A DNA stretch of 64,000 bases from Mucilaginibacter sp. PPCGB 2223. GTDB lineage: Bacteria; Bacteroidota; Bacteroidia; Sphingobacteriales; Sphingobacteriaceae. The notes beneath the pieces were generated by a model, which saw only the letters and a program-made list of their open reading frames with translations, ran no database searches and was not told the DNA's origin. Where the stretch lies: positions 1,612,001 through 1,676,000 of the forward strand of contig NZ_MDJS01000001.1 of NCBI RefSeq assembly GCF_001705515.1, given 5' to 3'. Below are positions 1 through 8,499 of this stretch, one piece after another. Position numbers and translations under genes: made by a program. The stretch's first letter is position 1, and every line of letters starts with the position of its first letter.

Positions 1-927
1 CACATAACCAAAAAAACCGCTCAATTCATAGGGCTCGGTGGGCACCATGATTGGTTCGGTGGTGCGTGCCAGTACTATGGAAGGATCATTGATATCCATT
101 AAAAAAGCGCCGAGGCAGTAACGGTGCTCGGCATTGGCACCGTGATAGATCTCCAGCCAGCCTTGTTCGGTACGGATCGGTGCGGCGCCTGCACCTACAC
201 GGGCGCTATCCCATAAACCAGAACGGGTTTTGATCAAACACTGGTGATTGCCCCATTGCCTGCCGTCTGAAGATTCGGCCAGCCAGATATAATTGCCGCC
301 GATCTCCTTGCTGCTCGGCCGGTGCAAACAATAGTATTTGCCACTTATCTTCTCCTCAAACAGCGCGCAATCTTTATTATGTGGCGGCAATATCATCCCA
401 CCCGGCTCAAAATGCTGCCAGTCTTTGGTGGTTTGTAAACCAACACCTACGCCGCTGTCCGAAACAGCGGTATAAGTCAGGTAATAAGTATCGTTAATTT
501 GTGTAACTCTGCAATCTTCAATGCCGAACCGTTCCAGGTAGCCCTGTCCAAATAAAGGTGCATAACCATCCTGCTCAGTAAAATGAATACCGTCATCACT
601 CGCCATCAGGCGTAAATGCGAGATGGTGGTCAGGTAATCCAATCCTTTATAATTGATCACGCGGGCATCCGTCGCGATCAGGTCAGGGTCATTTAAGGGC
701 ACTTCGATGATCTCTGTATTACCGGTTGCGTTCAGCACTGGAAAAAAGATCACGCCTTCTTTTTGCGCGGTACCTTCGGCCACGCGAACCAATAACCAGG
801 TTTTATCTTGAAAGCGAAAGACACCCGGGTTTAATAAACTGATGATCTGCAAACCTGCATTGCTGGGTTGCAGGTCTTTAGGGAGCAATAAGGGGTTTTC
901 AGAAAAACGTTGTGCAATATCTTTCAT
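1..927 (-). CDS. GH130 family glycosidase/phosphorylase (3' end beyond window)
   Basis: 309 codons are open from the ATG at 927 to the window edge, so the C-terminus is missing. The protein has no signal peptide and reads as a five-bladed beta-propeller of the GH130 type: the family's IEDPRV-like motif appears as GIEDCRV near residue 142, followed by FEPGG, CLHRPSS and GLWDSARVGAGAAPIRT, then WLEIYHGAN, all typical of this family. GH130 enzymes phosphorolyse or hydrolyse beta-mannosides (beta-1,2-mannosides, Man-GlcNAc, Man-Glc). Subfamily and substrate cannot be set without the missing end and the catalytic Asp context. Cytoplasmic location is inferred. The SDR gene at 1020 is divergent. Confidence 0.85.
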   Translation of the reverse strand, partial: MKDIAQRFSENPLLLPKDLQPSNAGLQIISLLNPGVFRFQDKTWLLVRVAEGTAQKEGVIFFPVLNATGNTEIIEVPLNDPDLIATDARVINYKGLDYLTTISHLRLMASDDGIHFTEQDGYAPLFGQGYLERFGIEDCRVTQINDTYYLTYTAVSDSGVGVGLQTTKDWQHFEPGGMILPPHNKDCALFEEKISGKYYCLHRPSSKEIGGNYIWLAESSDGRQWGNHQCLIKTRSGLWDSARVGAGAAPIRTEQGWLEIYHGANAEHRYCLGAFLMDINDPSIVLARTTEPIMVPTEPYELSGFFGYV

Positions 928-1019
928 AGGTTATTGCTCAACAGCGAAAGCGTCAGCCTGTTTTATTTGTTTCTAAACTATTGCCGGTAATAAAGGTTAT
1001 ATAATAAAGCAATATCATC

Positions 1020-1865
1020 ATGGCAAACACACCTCAAAAACAAAACCGGCAACCCGGCATCGAAGCGCAGATGGCCCCGGCTCCTGAGTATATAAAACCC
1101 AACTATACGGGTTCGGGCAAGCTCAAAAACAAGGTTGCCCTTATTACCGGAGGTGATAGCGGCATAGGCCGGGCTGTGAGTATCCATTTCGCACGCGAAG
1201 GGGCGGATATTGCCATTGTTTATTATGATGAAGAGGTGGATGCCAAAATGACCCGTTCCTTGGTTGAAGCCGAAGGACGCACCTGTCTTCTTTTGAAAGG
1301 CGATGTTAAAAGGAGCGCTTTCTGTAAAAAAGCCGTGCAGCAAACGGTACAGAAACTGGGTGGGCTTAATATCCTGGTCAATAACGCAGGGATGCAGGTG
1401 CCACAAAAAGACCCGAAAGCCATCGACGAAAAACAACTGGACGATACCTTCCGTACCAATATCTACGCCTATTTCCATTTCGCCAATGAGGCACTGGAAT
1501 TTATGAAGGCTGGGGATTGTATCATCAACACCACTTCGGTAACGGCTTACCGTTCGTCGCCCAACCTGGTGGATTATTCTTCAACCAAGGGTGCCATCAC
1601 TTCCTTTACCCGTTCCTTAGCGACCAATATTGTAAAAAAGAAGATCCGCGTTAACGCCGTCGCACCCGGCCCTGTATGGACACCGCTGATCGTTTCCACT
1701 TTTGATGCGGATAAAATTAAAGATTTTGGCTCCGAAACCGCAATGAAACGTGCCGGGCAGCCTTCGGAATTAGCGCCCGCCTATGTTTTTCTGGCTTCGG
1801 ACGATGCTTCGTTCATCACGGGCCAGGTCATCCACGTTAATGGCGGTGAGGTGGTAAACGGGTAG
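1020..1865 (+). CDS. SDR family oxidoreductase (YghA/GS39-like, N-terminally extended)
   Basis: 281-aa short-chain dehydrogenase/reductase. An extension of about 37 residues rich in Pro and Gln precedes the Rossmann fold, as in the E. coli YghA and Bacillus general stress protein 39 group. The cofactor motif TGGDSGIG lies at residues 43-50, NNAG at 121-124, and the catalytic Ser-Tyr-Lys at S173, Y186 and K190. The C-terminal FITGQVIHVNGGEVVNG is the usual SDR end. It should oxidise or reduce an alcohol/carbonyl with NAD(P)H; the substrate is unknown. It is monocistronic, divergent from the GH130 gene, and its upstream region lacks the paired FNR-like operators found in the stress island that follows. 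Confidence 0.88.
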   Translation: MANTPQKQNRQPGIEAQMAPAPEYIKPNYTGSGKLKNKVALITGGDSGIGRAVSIHFAREGADIAIVYYDEEVDAKMTRSLVEAEGRTCLLLKGDVKRSAFCKKAVQQTVQKLGGLNILVNNAGMQVPQKDPKAIDEKQLDDTFRTNIYAYFHFANEALEFMKAGDCIINTTSVTAYRSSPNLVDYSSTKGAITSFTRSLATNIVKKKIRVNAVAPGPVWTPLIVSTFDADKIKDFGSETAMKRAGQPSELAPAYVFLASDDASFITGQVIHVNGGEVVNG

Positions 1866-2092
1866 GGTTGATTATCGTGTAGCCAACCCCACGATGCCGG
1901 ATTGTCCTGATATCTGCCAGGAGTTCAATTACTTCCGGCACCTGGGCCTTATCAAGCTCCTGCTGGCAGCCGGTGGTGTAACTGAATGCTTTACCCGGCC
2001 TTTCAAAAGTAATAAAGCCAACGATACAACGATACAAGATAGCAGAACACAGTCATCATGGTTGTAGCTGCGGTAGTGGCTATCGGCGTGTT

Positions 2093-2266
2093 TTCACTAT
2101 ACCAACGGTATTTGACCGACGATACATTGTAATATTTGCGGATGTATTTTTCCAGATCGGCGAAAGCTTTTTCAGGGTCTTCGTGGCCTGTTTTATGATC
2201 AAGCCTGCCAACAATCAATAGTTGCTGACCATCTGCGGTATGCGAGCGTACAATCTGCATCATCAC
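2093..2266 (-). pseudogene. Remnant of a FAD-dependent oxidoreductase
   Basis: About 58 codons read GQQLLIVGRLDHKTGHEDPE, then a stretch ending YRWYSE. This closely resembles an internal segment of DadA-like FAD oxidoreductases with a C-terminal Rieske domain (LIVGGEDHKTGHE ... KWSSQ). Homology stops abruptly after YSE, where the family normally continues with the PxDGLPYIG segment, and there is no N-terminal dinucleotide-binding fold upstream. I read it as a dead internal fragment. The rest of 1866-2311 holds no convincing gene: a 66-codon minus-strand frame at 1837-2037 is not recognisable and overlaps the SDR stop. The scar sits exactly at the left boundary of the stress island. Confidence 0.6.
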
Positions 2267-2311
2267 CCAAAATGATACTTGTCAGCATTGTGTTCTGAGG
2301 CACATAGCAGG

Positions 2312-4012
2312 TCAGGCGGCCGCAGTATAATCTTCGAGGATAAGTTTAAAAATCGCCTGCCGTGAACAATCGGCTCCTTGCTCACGATTTTCAATTCGTT
2401 CGGTACGCTCGGCAAGGAGTTCATTTTTTACCGAATTTCGGAACCATTTAGAATAATCGTGCCTGTGTAAGTGATATAACCAGGTTTCATCGTCAACGCC
2501 TGCGGCCATTTGGATAAAGATCAGCAGATTATTAGCTTTCAGGTTGAGCTTGCACGATGGTCCTTTGAAATAAAAACTATTGTTACCCATGTCTCCGGCA
2601 GCATATTTGCGCTTATGCCGCATCATGAGCTGCCCGGGCATATCACTTCGCACCAGGCGGGGGCTGCCTTTTTGTTTTTGCCATACCAATACGTCCCCTT
2701 TTTGGAAAACCAAACCTTTGGGTATATCTGCTTCTTCACCAACTAGCATAGTAAACGAGTGCATCGTTTTATCCGGCAGTTCACCCATCGTCATGGCGAG
2801 GTTCATCCGTTTCAAAAAGTCTATATTAAGTAATGAGGGCCTGGTTGTAATGGCCATAAAATTGTTCAGGTCTTCGGGGAAATTGTAAAAAGTGGAACAG
2901 TTTTCTTTTGGAATGAGATGATGTGCCTCATCAAGAACGAGAAAATGCGGATGCCCGGTATGGGCGCGTAATATAAAAATCTCATTCATGAGCTTCGCAA
3001 AAAAAGCTGGCCTATCGTTAAAAGGTATCGCCAGTATACAAACAACTACATTCTCTTCTGCTTGATGAAGTAACCGCAGCACCTCTGTTATTACCGGTGG
3101 TTGTACGCTGTTGCCTACAGTAACCACATCCGGAAAATCCAGGTAATCTCCTTCCGGGTCGATCACACAGAACTGATATTGTTTAACAATAAGTTTTTCG
3201 AGTAAGGCAGCTGCTAATGTGCTTTTACCGAATCCGGATGTACCGGCAAGTAAGATACGGTTGTCGTATGGGCTGATAAGAAATGGCGAACCATCCATTT
3301 CTTCGCCTATCTTTAAATAATGACGTGTCATTTTGATATCTAAATTACAAAGATCATCATTGATCAACGCTGCTATCAATTGTTGTACACCTTCACCGTA
3401 TGACGGTTCGGTAATCCAGTCGGCGGCTTCCTTTACCTGGGAGAGAGCATTATTAACAGCCACAGCGCACTCGGCAAATTGCAGCATGGCATTATCGTTT
3501 TCGGCATCGCCAATAGCTATAGTATTATGTGCGCAGGTTGACATTTCCCGCAAAGCCTCATGCAACCCAGTAGCTTTATTGATGCCGGGAGGCAATATCA
3601 TCACGGCGCCCTTATTAAAAATCACCTGGTATTCCAATCCTTTTTCCTTGATGGTTTCGAGTACCGTTGCGTGATATGGCTCATGAGTAGCAACAATGAC
3701 GCGCCCGACCGAAACCGGTACATTCTTGCTTCGCAGGCTATCGATGAAATCTACAGGTGGCAGTTGGCCGAGTAATTTAATTTCAAGGGTAGCAGGGCGA
3801 TAGATCAGTGCACCATTCTCCGCAACAATCCGGTCAAACAGGCGATGTTCCGGAAAGACATTTTTCAATTCATCCAGTTCTCTACCTGTAACCAATACCA
3901 GCTTACGACCGGTTGCCTTTAGCCTGATCAGTGACCGGACCGATTCGGCAGAAACACGGTCGTTAACCGCTAATGTTCCATCATAATCCGTTGTGAATAC
4001 GTGGTAGCGCAT
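2312..4012 (-). CDS. HAD-IIB phosphatase fused to a HerA/DUF87-like P-loop ATPase
   Basis: 566 aa with two catalytic modules. Residues 1-220 are a Cof-type (HAD-IIB) hydrolase: nucleophile motif DYDGT (D9, D11), TGRE at 42-45, GDAENDNAM at 168-176. Residues about 225-470 are a P-loop ATPase: Walker A GTSGFGKS (257-264), EGDY after IDP near 285-290 and Walker B FLVLDE (357-362), with a downstream TTRPSLL segment like the HerA/VirB4/DUF87 NTPases. The C-terminal 100 residues (KWFRNSVKNELLAERTERIE) are an unassigned helical tail. A sugar-phosphate phosphatase activity is likely for the first half; the ATPase role is unknown. It lies 10 bp downstream of the DUF892 gene and is presumably transcribed from the promoter at 4564-4629. 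Confidence 0.85.
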   Translation of the reverse strand: MRYHVFTTDYDGTLAVNDRVSAESVRSLIRLKATGRKLVLVTGRELDELKNVFPEHRLFDRIVAENGALIYRPATLEIKLLGQLPPVDFIDSLRSKNVPVSVGRVIVATHEPYHATVLETIKEKGLEYQVIFNKGAVMILPPGINKATGLHEALREMSTCAHNTIAIGDAENDNAMLQFAECAVAVNNALSQVKEAADWITEPSYGEGVQQLIAALINDDLCNLDIKMTRHYLKIGEEMDGSPFLISPYDNRILLAGTSGFGKSTLAAALLEKLIVKQYQFCVIDPEGDYLDFPDVVTVGNSVQPPVITEVLRLLHQAEENVVVCILAIPFNDRPAFFAKLMNEIFILRAHTGHPHFLVLDEAHHLIPKENCSTFYNFPEDLNNFMAITTRPSLLNIDFLKRMNLAMTMGELPDKTMHSFTMLVGEEADIPKGLVFQKGDVLVWQKQKGSPRLVRSDMPGQLMMRHKRKYAAGDMGNNSFYFKGPSCKLNLKANNLLIFIQMAAGVDDETWLYHLHRHDYSKWFRNSVKNELLAERTERIENREQGADCSRQAIFKLILEDYTAAA

Positions 4013-4022
4013 AGTTCAGTTA

Positions 4023-4544
4023 TCATAATGGCAAAGCTACCGGCGACTTGGCTTTTTTGTTAATATGATCTTCGGCAAGGAAAGACAGTCTTTCATCCAT
4101 ACCTTTCTCGTTCGACTCTGCTTCGTGAAATACCTTGGCCGCCTCCTTTAAGTCGAGCAGATTAGCGAAAGTTGCCGCCGTTCCGTACATGCTGATCTTA
4201 AAATGGCAAATACTTTGTACAGATGCTAAAAGAGATGCATCCCGCACGTCCGACAGCGAACAGGCTGCCAATTTATCGTCAGTCTCATCAATGTAAGCTT
4301 TCATAACCCGGTTAGCGATACTGATCGCATTGATCTGCTCCGCGGCCGCATAGGCATTCAGTTTTTCAATATGGCTTTCTGTTTGCTGATTGTACTCCTG
4401 CAGAAGCATTTTGAGCGGTAAGGCACCGGCCTTTTTTGACCATACAACCAGGCTGTTGGCCAACTCAGCTTCAGCGCTGATTAACCTTCGGATGTCGTCA
4501 TCCAGCAACTGCCGGAGGATGGTAATTGTCGAATTTGTTTCCAT
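4023..4544 (-). CDS. DUF892 (YciE/YciF-like) ferritin-like protein
   Basis: 173 aa, the usual length for the family. The opening LRQLLDDDIRRLISAEAEL, the HIEKLNAY segment and a helical FKISMYGTAATFANLL stretch match DUF892 proteins, which fold as ferritin-like four-helix bundles and are induced by general stress in enterobacteria. Acidic and His residues spaced along the helices could bind a di-iron centre, but no reaction is established. First gene of a two-gene unit with the HAD-ATPase; ATG at 4544 lies 19 bases below the -7 box, so the leader is short. A broken paralogue follows upstream at 4640-5138. Confidence 0.85.
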   Translation of the reverse strand: METNSTITILRQLLDDDIRRLISAEAELANSLVVWSKKAGALPLKMLLQEYNQQTESHIEKLNAYAAAEQINAISIANRVMKAYIDETDDKLAACSLSDVRDASLLASVQSICHFKISMYGTAATFANLLDLKEAAKVFHEAESNEKGMDERLSFLAEDHINKKAKSPVALPL

Positions 4545-4563
4545 GGCTCTTTGTTTTGTAAAA

Positions 4564-4629
4564 CAAAACTACCTTGGGCACTTTGCAATGGCCTTGACTC
4601 CCGTCACAACTCCGCATGATCGTTGTCAC
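4564..4629 (-). promoter_or_regulatory. FNR-like tandem operator and promoter of the DUF892/HAD-ATPase unit
   Basis: Read on the minus strand: dyad GTGACAACGATCAT (4616-4629), then dyad GTGACGGGAGTCAA (4594-4607) with centres 22 bp apart, then 23 bases from the end of the GTCA core to the -7 box TAGTTTTG (4564-4571). Both dyads are perfect TGAC-N4-(A/G)TCA. The promoter-proximal centre falls near -41.5, the class II position of FNR/CRP activators. Confidence 0.78.
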
Positions 4630-4639
4630 TATGCGAAAA

Positions 4640-5138
4640 TTATCGATAACTCAGGTGTAGTTCTTCGTCTGCCAGGTGGTACAGGCGATTATTGATTTCG
4701 CGCTCGTTGCTTTCCAGAAAATAAAAAAATGAGGCTACTGTGTCCTTGTGCAAAACTTCGGCAAAGGTGGCGGCGGTGTTGTATTTACCTATTTTATAGT
4801 GGTTAATATCCATTAAGCAGGTTAAGATGCAGGTATCCTGATCGCCGGGGGTACAATTGAGAAGCTTTTCGTCAGTTTCTTCTATAAATGTACACACCAC
4901 TGCGTTAGCCAGGCTTAACGAACTGATCTTTTCATCCAACATGGTTTGGTGCATTTTTTCGATGTGTTGATGGATGATATTCAGGTATCTGAACATGATC
5001 ATCTTTAGCTGCGCCGAATGGGCATGGTCGACCCAAACAGTTAAACTGTTTTTTCAACAGCATTTCAGCACTTATAAATCTGCTGGCATCATAATTTAGC
5101 AGGTTAGTAAGAATTGCCTGGTTGGTATGATTTTCCAT
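4640..5138 (-). pseudogene. Second DUF892 ferritin-like gene, one-base frameshift
   Basis: The N-terminus (MENHTNQAILTNLLNYDAS, then RFISAEMLLK) reads from 5138; the rest of the protein (NSLTVWVDHAHSAQLKMIMF onward to 4640) is in another frame. Removing one A from the A6 run at 5049-5054 (T6 on the plus strand) rejoins SAEMLLK to NSLTVW, which aligns directly with SAEAELANSLVVW of the neighbouring paralogue at 4023-4544. The restored product would be about 165 aa. The tandem operators and -7 box upstream are intact and the remaining codons are open. That points to a recent slippage mutation or a sequencing error rather than old decay. Confidence 0.8.
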
Positions 5139-5152
5139 GCCATTTTTAATGG

Positions 5153-5218
5153 CAAAAATAGCCGCGAGGCTACGGCTCTTCTATGATACCTATCAACTGC
5201 TGGATTGATACTCATCAC
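5153..5218 (-). promoter_or_regulatory. FNR-like tandem operator and promoter of DUF892 copy 2
   Basis: Minus strand: dyad GTGATGAGTATCAA (5205-5218), dyad TTGATAGGTATCAT (5183-5196), 23 bases, then a perfect -7 box TATTTTTG (5153-5160). This is the cleanest example of the island motif; both dyads match the classical FNR core TGAT-N4-ATCA. The upstream dyad lies inside the last codons of the response-regulator gene. Confidence 0.82.
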
Positions 5219-5603
5219 CTTTTCTCAGTCTCGGCTTTGCTGTCAAACATTTATCAATGCACGACATCAGTTCATGCACATCAAATGGCTTGACGAGATA
5301 ATGAGCAGCTCCCAGCGACCATGCCTTGAATTGGTCTTTTTTTTCGGACAAAGCAGAAGAGAATATGAAAGGTATATCCGAAGTAAGCGCGTTTTGTTTC
5401 AGCTGCGATAAGACTTCGTATCCGTCCATATCACCCATTACGATATCGCATATAATCACGTCGGGCTTCCGTTCGCCGATCAGTTCGAGTGCCTGCCCGC
5501 CGTTACAGGCAACAATTACTTCAAATCCTGCAAGGGTTAAAAGCTCTGCCGAATTTTCTCTGATATCTTCATTATCTTCGATGATTAATATGAGCTTTTT
5601 CAT
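5193..5603 (-). CDS. Single-domain response regulator (receiver only)
   Basis: 136 aa, a complete CheY-like receiver with no output domain: acidic pocket ED at 9-10, phospho-acceptor D53 (IICDIVMGDMDG), S83-A84 at the switch position and K105 in LVKPF. It probably relays phosphate from a hybrid or orphan kinase; the CHASE3-type kinase at 6959 is the nearest candidate. It reads in the same direction as the USP gene at 5891, 287 bp downstream of that gene's stop, with no FNR-like dyad before it. That 287-bp gap shows no gene. Confidence 0.9.
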   Translation of the reverse strand: MKKLILIIEDNEDIRENSAELLTLAGFEVIVACNGGQALELIGERKPDVIICDIVMGDMDGYEVLSQLKQNALTSDIPFIFSSALSEKKDQFKAWSLGAAHYLVKPFDVHELMSCIDKCLTAKPRLRKGDEYQSSS

Positions 5604-5890
5604 ACATCATAAATTAAAATGAACAAATAGATAGTACCAGCAAATGAATGTGAACGGTGTGTTAGATGGTAGTCTTAAAAAAAAGTAGATGCAGCTTACG
5701 CTAATACAATAATAAGATATTATTTAATATGTTGCAAATCATTTTTGGGTTTGAGCACAACATATAAAACACTTGATCTTTACGGCAAAGTTACTTTAAC
5801 CTTCATGGATTTGGCAATTATCATTGCCGGCGGATTTTGCTGTTTGATTAAGGTTGGGGGCACGCTTGATCGATTTGGCTATGGCCATCG

Positions 5891-6721
5891 TCATTTGCTG
5901 TGTGCGATAAATAGCGGCATCTGTATTTCTTGCATCAATGTATCAGCCATGCTTGCCTTCAACAACCGCGAAAGCGACCCGCGTCCATAGGCACCTAATA
6001 CGGCCATACTACCCGGCGGCGCTTTTTTTAAATATTGGGAAATGACGATGTCCGGTGAACCGTTTATTGGTTTGTATTTTGCGGCCGGATGGTGACAGGT
6101 AATATATTCATTTAACAACTTATCATCAGTACGATCGACATCAGCGCCAACGTGAATTATTTCCTTTTCAACCTTAGATAGCCAGGGCATAAGGTAGTGG
6201 AACATCTTGATAGCGAATACCGATGATGGCTGGCCATCATACAGCATAATTACCCGGCTGATATCATGATATTCGCTGGGGAGTATCAACACCGGACATT
6301 GCGTTTTCGCCAGCAGATTGCGGATAAACGATGTGGGCGGTTCTTCATGATAGTGACTGAGGGTTTCGCTACTCCCTATCAGTAACAGATCGCTATAGAT
6401 ACTCTCTTTAACCAGGTCTTCAAGGGCAAAACTTTTGTCGAAATGGACGGTATAATTGATCCCCTGTTTTTTACTATTATCCTCGAAAACAGCAGCAGCT
6501 TGCGCTCTGGTTCGCTTATCTTCGTAAATCAGGCCCCGTAGTTTGGTAGCCGAAACGCCCTGGCTTCCTACCATATCGAAGGTTGTATAACTATGGTAAA
6601 GAAAGTCCTCAAGAAATATACCGGAGAGCAATGCCTTACTTTCCTGAGCAATTTTAAGGGCATATTGCATGGTCGCAGTCGAAAACTTCAAACCGTCGAA
6701 TGCTACACTGATCTTTTTCAT
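5891..6721 (-). CDS. Tandem-domain universal stress protein (UspA family)
   Basis: 276 aa with two Usp folds of about 140 residues. The N-terminal one begins KKISVAFDGLKFS and ends QCPVLILPSEY. The C-terminal one keeps the ATP-binding signature GAYGRGSLSRLLKAS (243-257), so only the second domain looks nucleotide-competent. Such proteins act in the cytoplasm in survival of starvation, hypoxia or redox stress. One of three intact USPs in the island, which share FLED-type and GAYGR-type segments (copies at 5891 and 14226) and so are likely paralogues. Transcribed from the tandem operator promoter at 6762-6827. Confidence 0.9.
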   Translation of the reverse strand: MKKISVAFDGLKFSTATMQYALKIAQESKALLSGIFLEDFLYHSYTTFDMVGSQGVSATKLRGLIYEDKRTRAQAAAVFEDNSKKQGINYTVHFDKSFALEDLVKESIYSDLLLIGSSETLSHYHEEPPTSFIRNLLAKTQCPVLILPSEYHDISRVIMLYDGQPSSVFAIKMFHYLMPWLSKVEKEIIHVGADVDRTDDKLLNEYITCHHPAAKYKPINGSPDIVISQYLKKAPPGSMAVLGAYGRGSLSRLLKASMADTLMQEIQMPLFIAHSK

Positions 6722-6761
6722 TGGTACTGAATTTAATTTTACCTGTTTACATTTTGTCGCT

Positions 6762-6827
6762 TAAAATTAAATGCCGGTACCAAACTAAAGAATGACGCCC
6801 GTCAATCCGTCCGGTGATTGGAATCAG
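6762..6827 (-). promoter_or_regulatory. FNR-like tandem operator and promoter of the USP gene at 5891
   Basis: Minus strand: dyad CTGATTCCAATCAC (6814-6827), dyad TTGACGGGCGTCAT (6792-6805), 23 bases, then -7 box TAATTTTA (6762-6769). Dyad centres are 22 bp apart. The box differs from TAnnTTTG only in its last base. Confidence 0.75.
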
Positions 6828-6896
6828 GTTCCGGAAGAGGTCGGGCTTCGCGTACGGCGGCCAAAAAACATGTGGAAATCTCACGGCACTCAATAG

Positions 6897-6940
6897 GTGT
6901 CCTAAGTCATTTTTTTTGCCCTACTAATTACTCAACTTTA
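6897..6940 (+). promoter_or_regulatory. FNR-like operator and promoter of the histidine kinase
   Basis: Plus strand: GTGTCCTAAGTCAT (6897-6910; one mismatch in the left half), 23 bases after GTCA, then CAACTTTA (6933-6940). ATG at 6959 follows 18 bases later. No second dyad is evident 22 bp upstream, so this is the weakest member of the set, but the spacing is exact. Confidence 0.5.
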
Positions 6941-6958
6941 GATATAATTCGAGTTGTC

Positions 6959-8365
6959 ATGAGATTAAAACATGAAAAACCGGATACCCGTTACCAGGGT
7001 AACGACAACGATATCACTTCATCACGATCAACGACCAGTGTTAAAGTGCTAAGAAAGTTTCCGCCGCTGTTATACCTGGGCAGTGGGCTTGCACTCGCGT
7101 TGGTCCTATCTGTCGCGATGGTCGCCCTATATTTTTCTGATAAACAGAAAGAGGAAGAAAAGTGGATTGAGCGCACTTATATCGTTTTAAACGCCGTCGC
7201 GTCTTTACAACAAGAGGTAACAGATCTTATCAGAGCCAGGGAAACTGCTGTTCAGTCCGAGAATTTCCCCGACCATCCGGCGGACAGGGCACAAACCGCC
7301 GATCTCCTTCGTAAGACCACAGCCCTCACAGATTTAGTTCAGGATAATAAACCGCAGAAAGCCAGGGCACAAATGATCTCTACGCATGTGAGTAACCTGC
7401 TAAATATCCAACAAACCGGAAGCGAGCCGTCTGCATTTACTCAGAGAAGGAGTATTGAACAACAAAAAACACTTGAAGCAATCAGGACGACCATCGATAC
7501 CGTTAAAAAAAGCGAACAGTCATTATTGAAGGAAAGAATCCGCGAGAACGGCAGATTACGTGAACGCACATCCATATCCGTTATTACCGGGGTCCTGCTT
7601 ATCCTGGCGATCGTATCTTTTCTGATCTATCTGGTTTTAACCGAGTTTGGCAAAGAAATGCGAGCGTATGAAAAAGAAAAAGACATCAGTACGCTCAAAA
7701 GTAATTTTGTCTCCCTGGCATCGCATGAATTCCGAACGCCGCTAAGTTCAGTTTTGCTATCGGTTAACCTGATTGAAAAATACAACGGCACACAGGACAG
7801 GGAAAATATCATCAAGCATTGTCAAAAAATAAAAAACTCCATTAATAATTTAAACGGGATTTTGGAAGACTTTCTATCACTAGAAAAGCTCAACACGGGG
7901 AAGGTCAAACCTGTTTACACCTCGTTTAACCTGCAGGAGCTTTGCTCAGATATTGTAGAAGATCTGCAGACGATAGTGAAGCCCGGACAGGCTTTGCGCT
8001 ACGAGGCCGAAGGAGGTTCTGAAGTCTCCGGCCTCGACGAGCACCTGATCAGGAATTCGATTATTAATCTTATTTCAAATGCTATTAAATATGCGGGTAA
8101 GGATGCACATATTTTGTTAAAAACTATGGTCGATTCTGGCCAGATCATTATTGCTGTCAATGATGATGGTGTGGGTATCGGCGAAAAAGATATGAAAAAC
8201 TTATTCAAGCCTTTTTTCCGGATCAAGCAAGATGGCAGTATCCCCGGCACCGGTTTGGGCCTGAATATCGTGCTGAGATATGTGCAATTAATGAACGGCA
8301 CGATGACTTTAACCAGCAAACCTGGCGAAGGAGCCTGCTTTACCATGAACTTCGTCCAGGGCTGA
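6959..8365 (+). CDS. Membrane sensor histidine kinase, CHASE3-like sensor
   Basis: 468 aa from the ATG at 6959. The frame is open further upstream to 6818, but that stretch contains the promoter at 6933-6940, so the shorter start is preferred. Two membrane segments (about 36-59 and 206-227) bracket a helical extracytoplasmic region of about 145 residues beginning WIERTYIVLNAVASLQQEV, like CHASE3 sensors. The kinase core follows: H-box SHEFRTP with His256, N-box NSIINLISNAIKYA, G1 DDGVGIG, G2 GTGLGLN. No receiver is fused. The ligand is unknown. Its promoter carries the island FNR-like site, so the sensor may belong to the regulon it could also tune. Confidence 0.88.
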   Translation: MRLKHEKPDTRYQGNDNDITSSRSTTSVKVLRKFPPLLYLGSGLALALVLSVAMVALYFSDKQKEEEKWIERTYIVLNAVASLQQEVTDLIRARETAVQSENFPDHPADRAQTADLLRKTTALTDLVQDNKPQKARAQMISTHVSNLLNIQQTGSEPSAFTQRRSIEQQKTLEAIRTTIDTVKKSEQSLLKERIRENGRLRERTSISVITGVLLILAIVSFLIYLVLTEFGKEMRAYEKEKDISTLKSNFVSLASHEFRTPLSSVLLSVNLIEKYNGTQDRENIIKHCQKIKNSINNLNGILEDFLSLEKLNTGKVKPVYTSFNLQELCSDIVEDLQTIVKPGQALRYEAEGGSEVSGLDEHLIRNSIINLISNAIKYAGKDAHILLKTMVDSGQIIIAVNDDGVGIGEKDMKNLFKPFFRIKQDGSIPGTGLGLNIVLRYVQLMNGTMTLTSKPGEGACFTMNFVQG

Positions 8366-8389
8366 TTGATGAAAAGCTACCGGCGATTG

Positions 8390-8455
8390 GTGCTGATTAT
8401 CATTCGTGATGTTGACCATGATCATTCTTTACGCACTCTTATTTATTCAACTTTG
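8390..8455 (+). promoter_or_regulatory. FNR-like tandem operator and promoter of the HdeD-like gene
   Basis: Plus strand: GTGCTGATTATCAT (8390-8403, one mismatch in the left half), TTGACCATGATCAT (8412-8425, perfect), 23 bases, then CAACTTTG (8448-8455), a TAnnTTTG variant. Centres are 22 bp apart. Confidence 0.75.
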
Positions 8456-8499
8456 ATCGAGCAATAATTAAATTTTAAACCGATTAAATAAAACAGATT

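Noticed and set aside
1837-2037. 66-codon minus-strand frame
   Set aside because: No recognisable domain, overlaps the SDR stop, no good ribosome binding site; kept only as unexplained sequence.
5604-5890. Island-type operator for the response regulator
   Set aside because: TCTATTTG could be a -7 box at the right place, but no TGA-N6-TCA dyad lies 23 bases upstream.
6818-6958. 47-codon upstream extension of the histidine kinase
   Set aside because: The residues are non-conserved and low-hydrophobic, the first codon is TTG, and the stretch contains the regulon promoter at 6933-6940, so translation starts at 6959.
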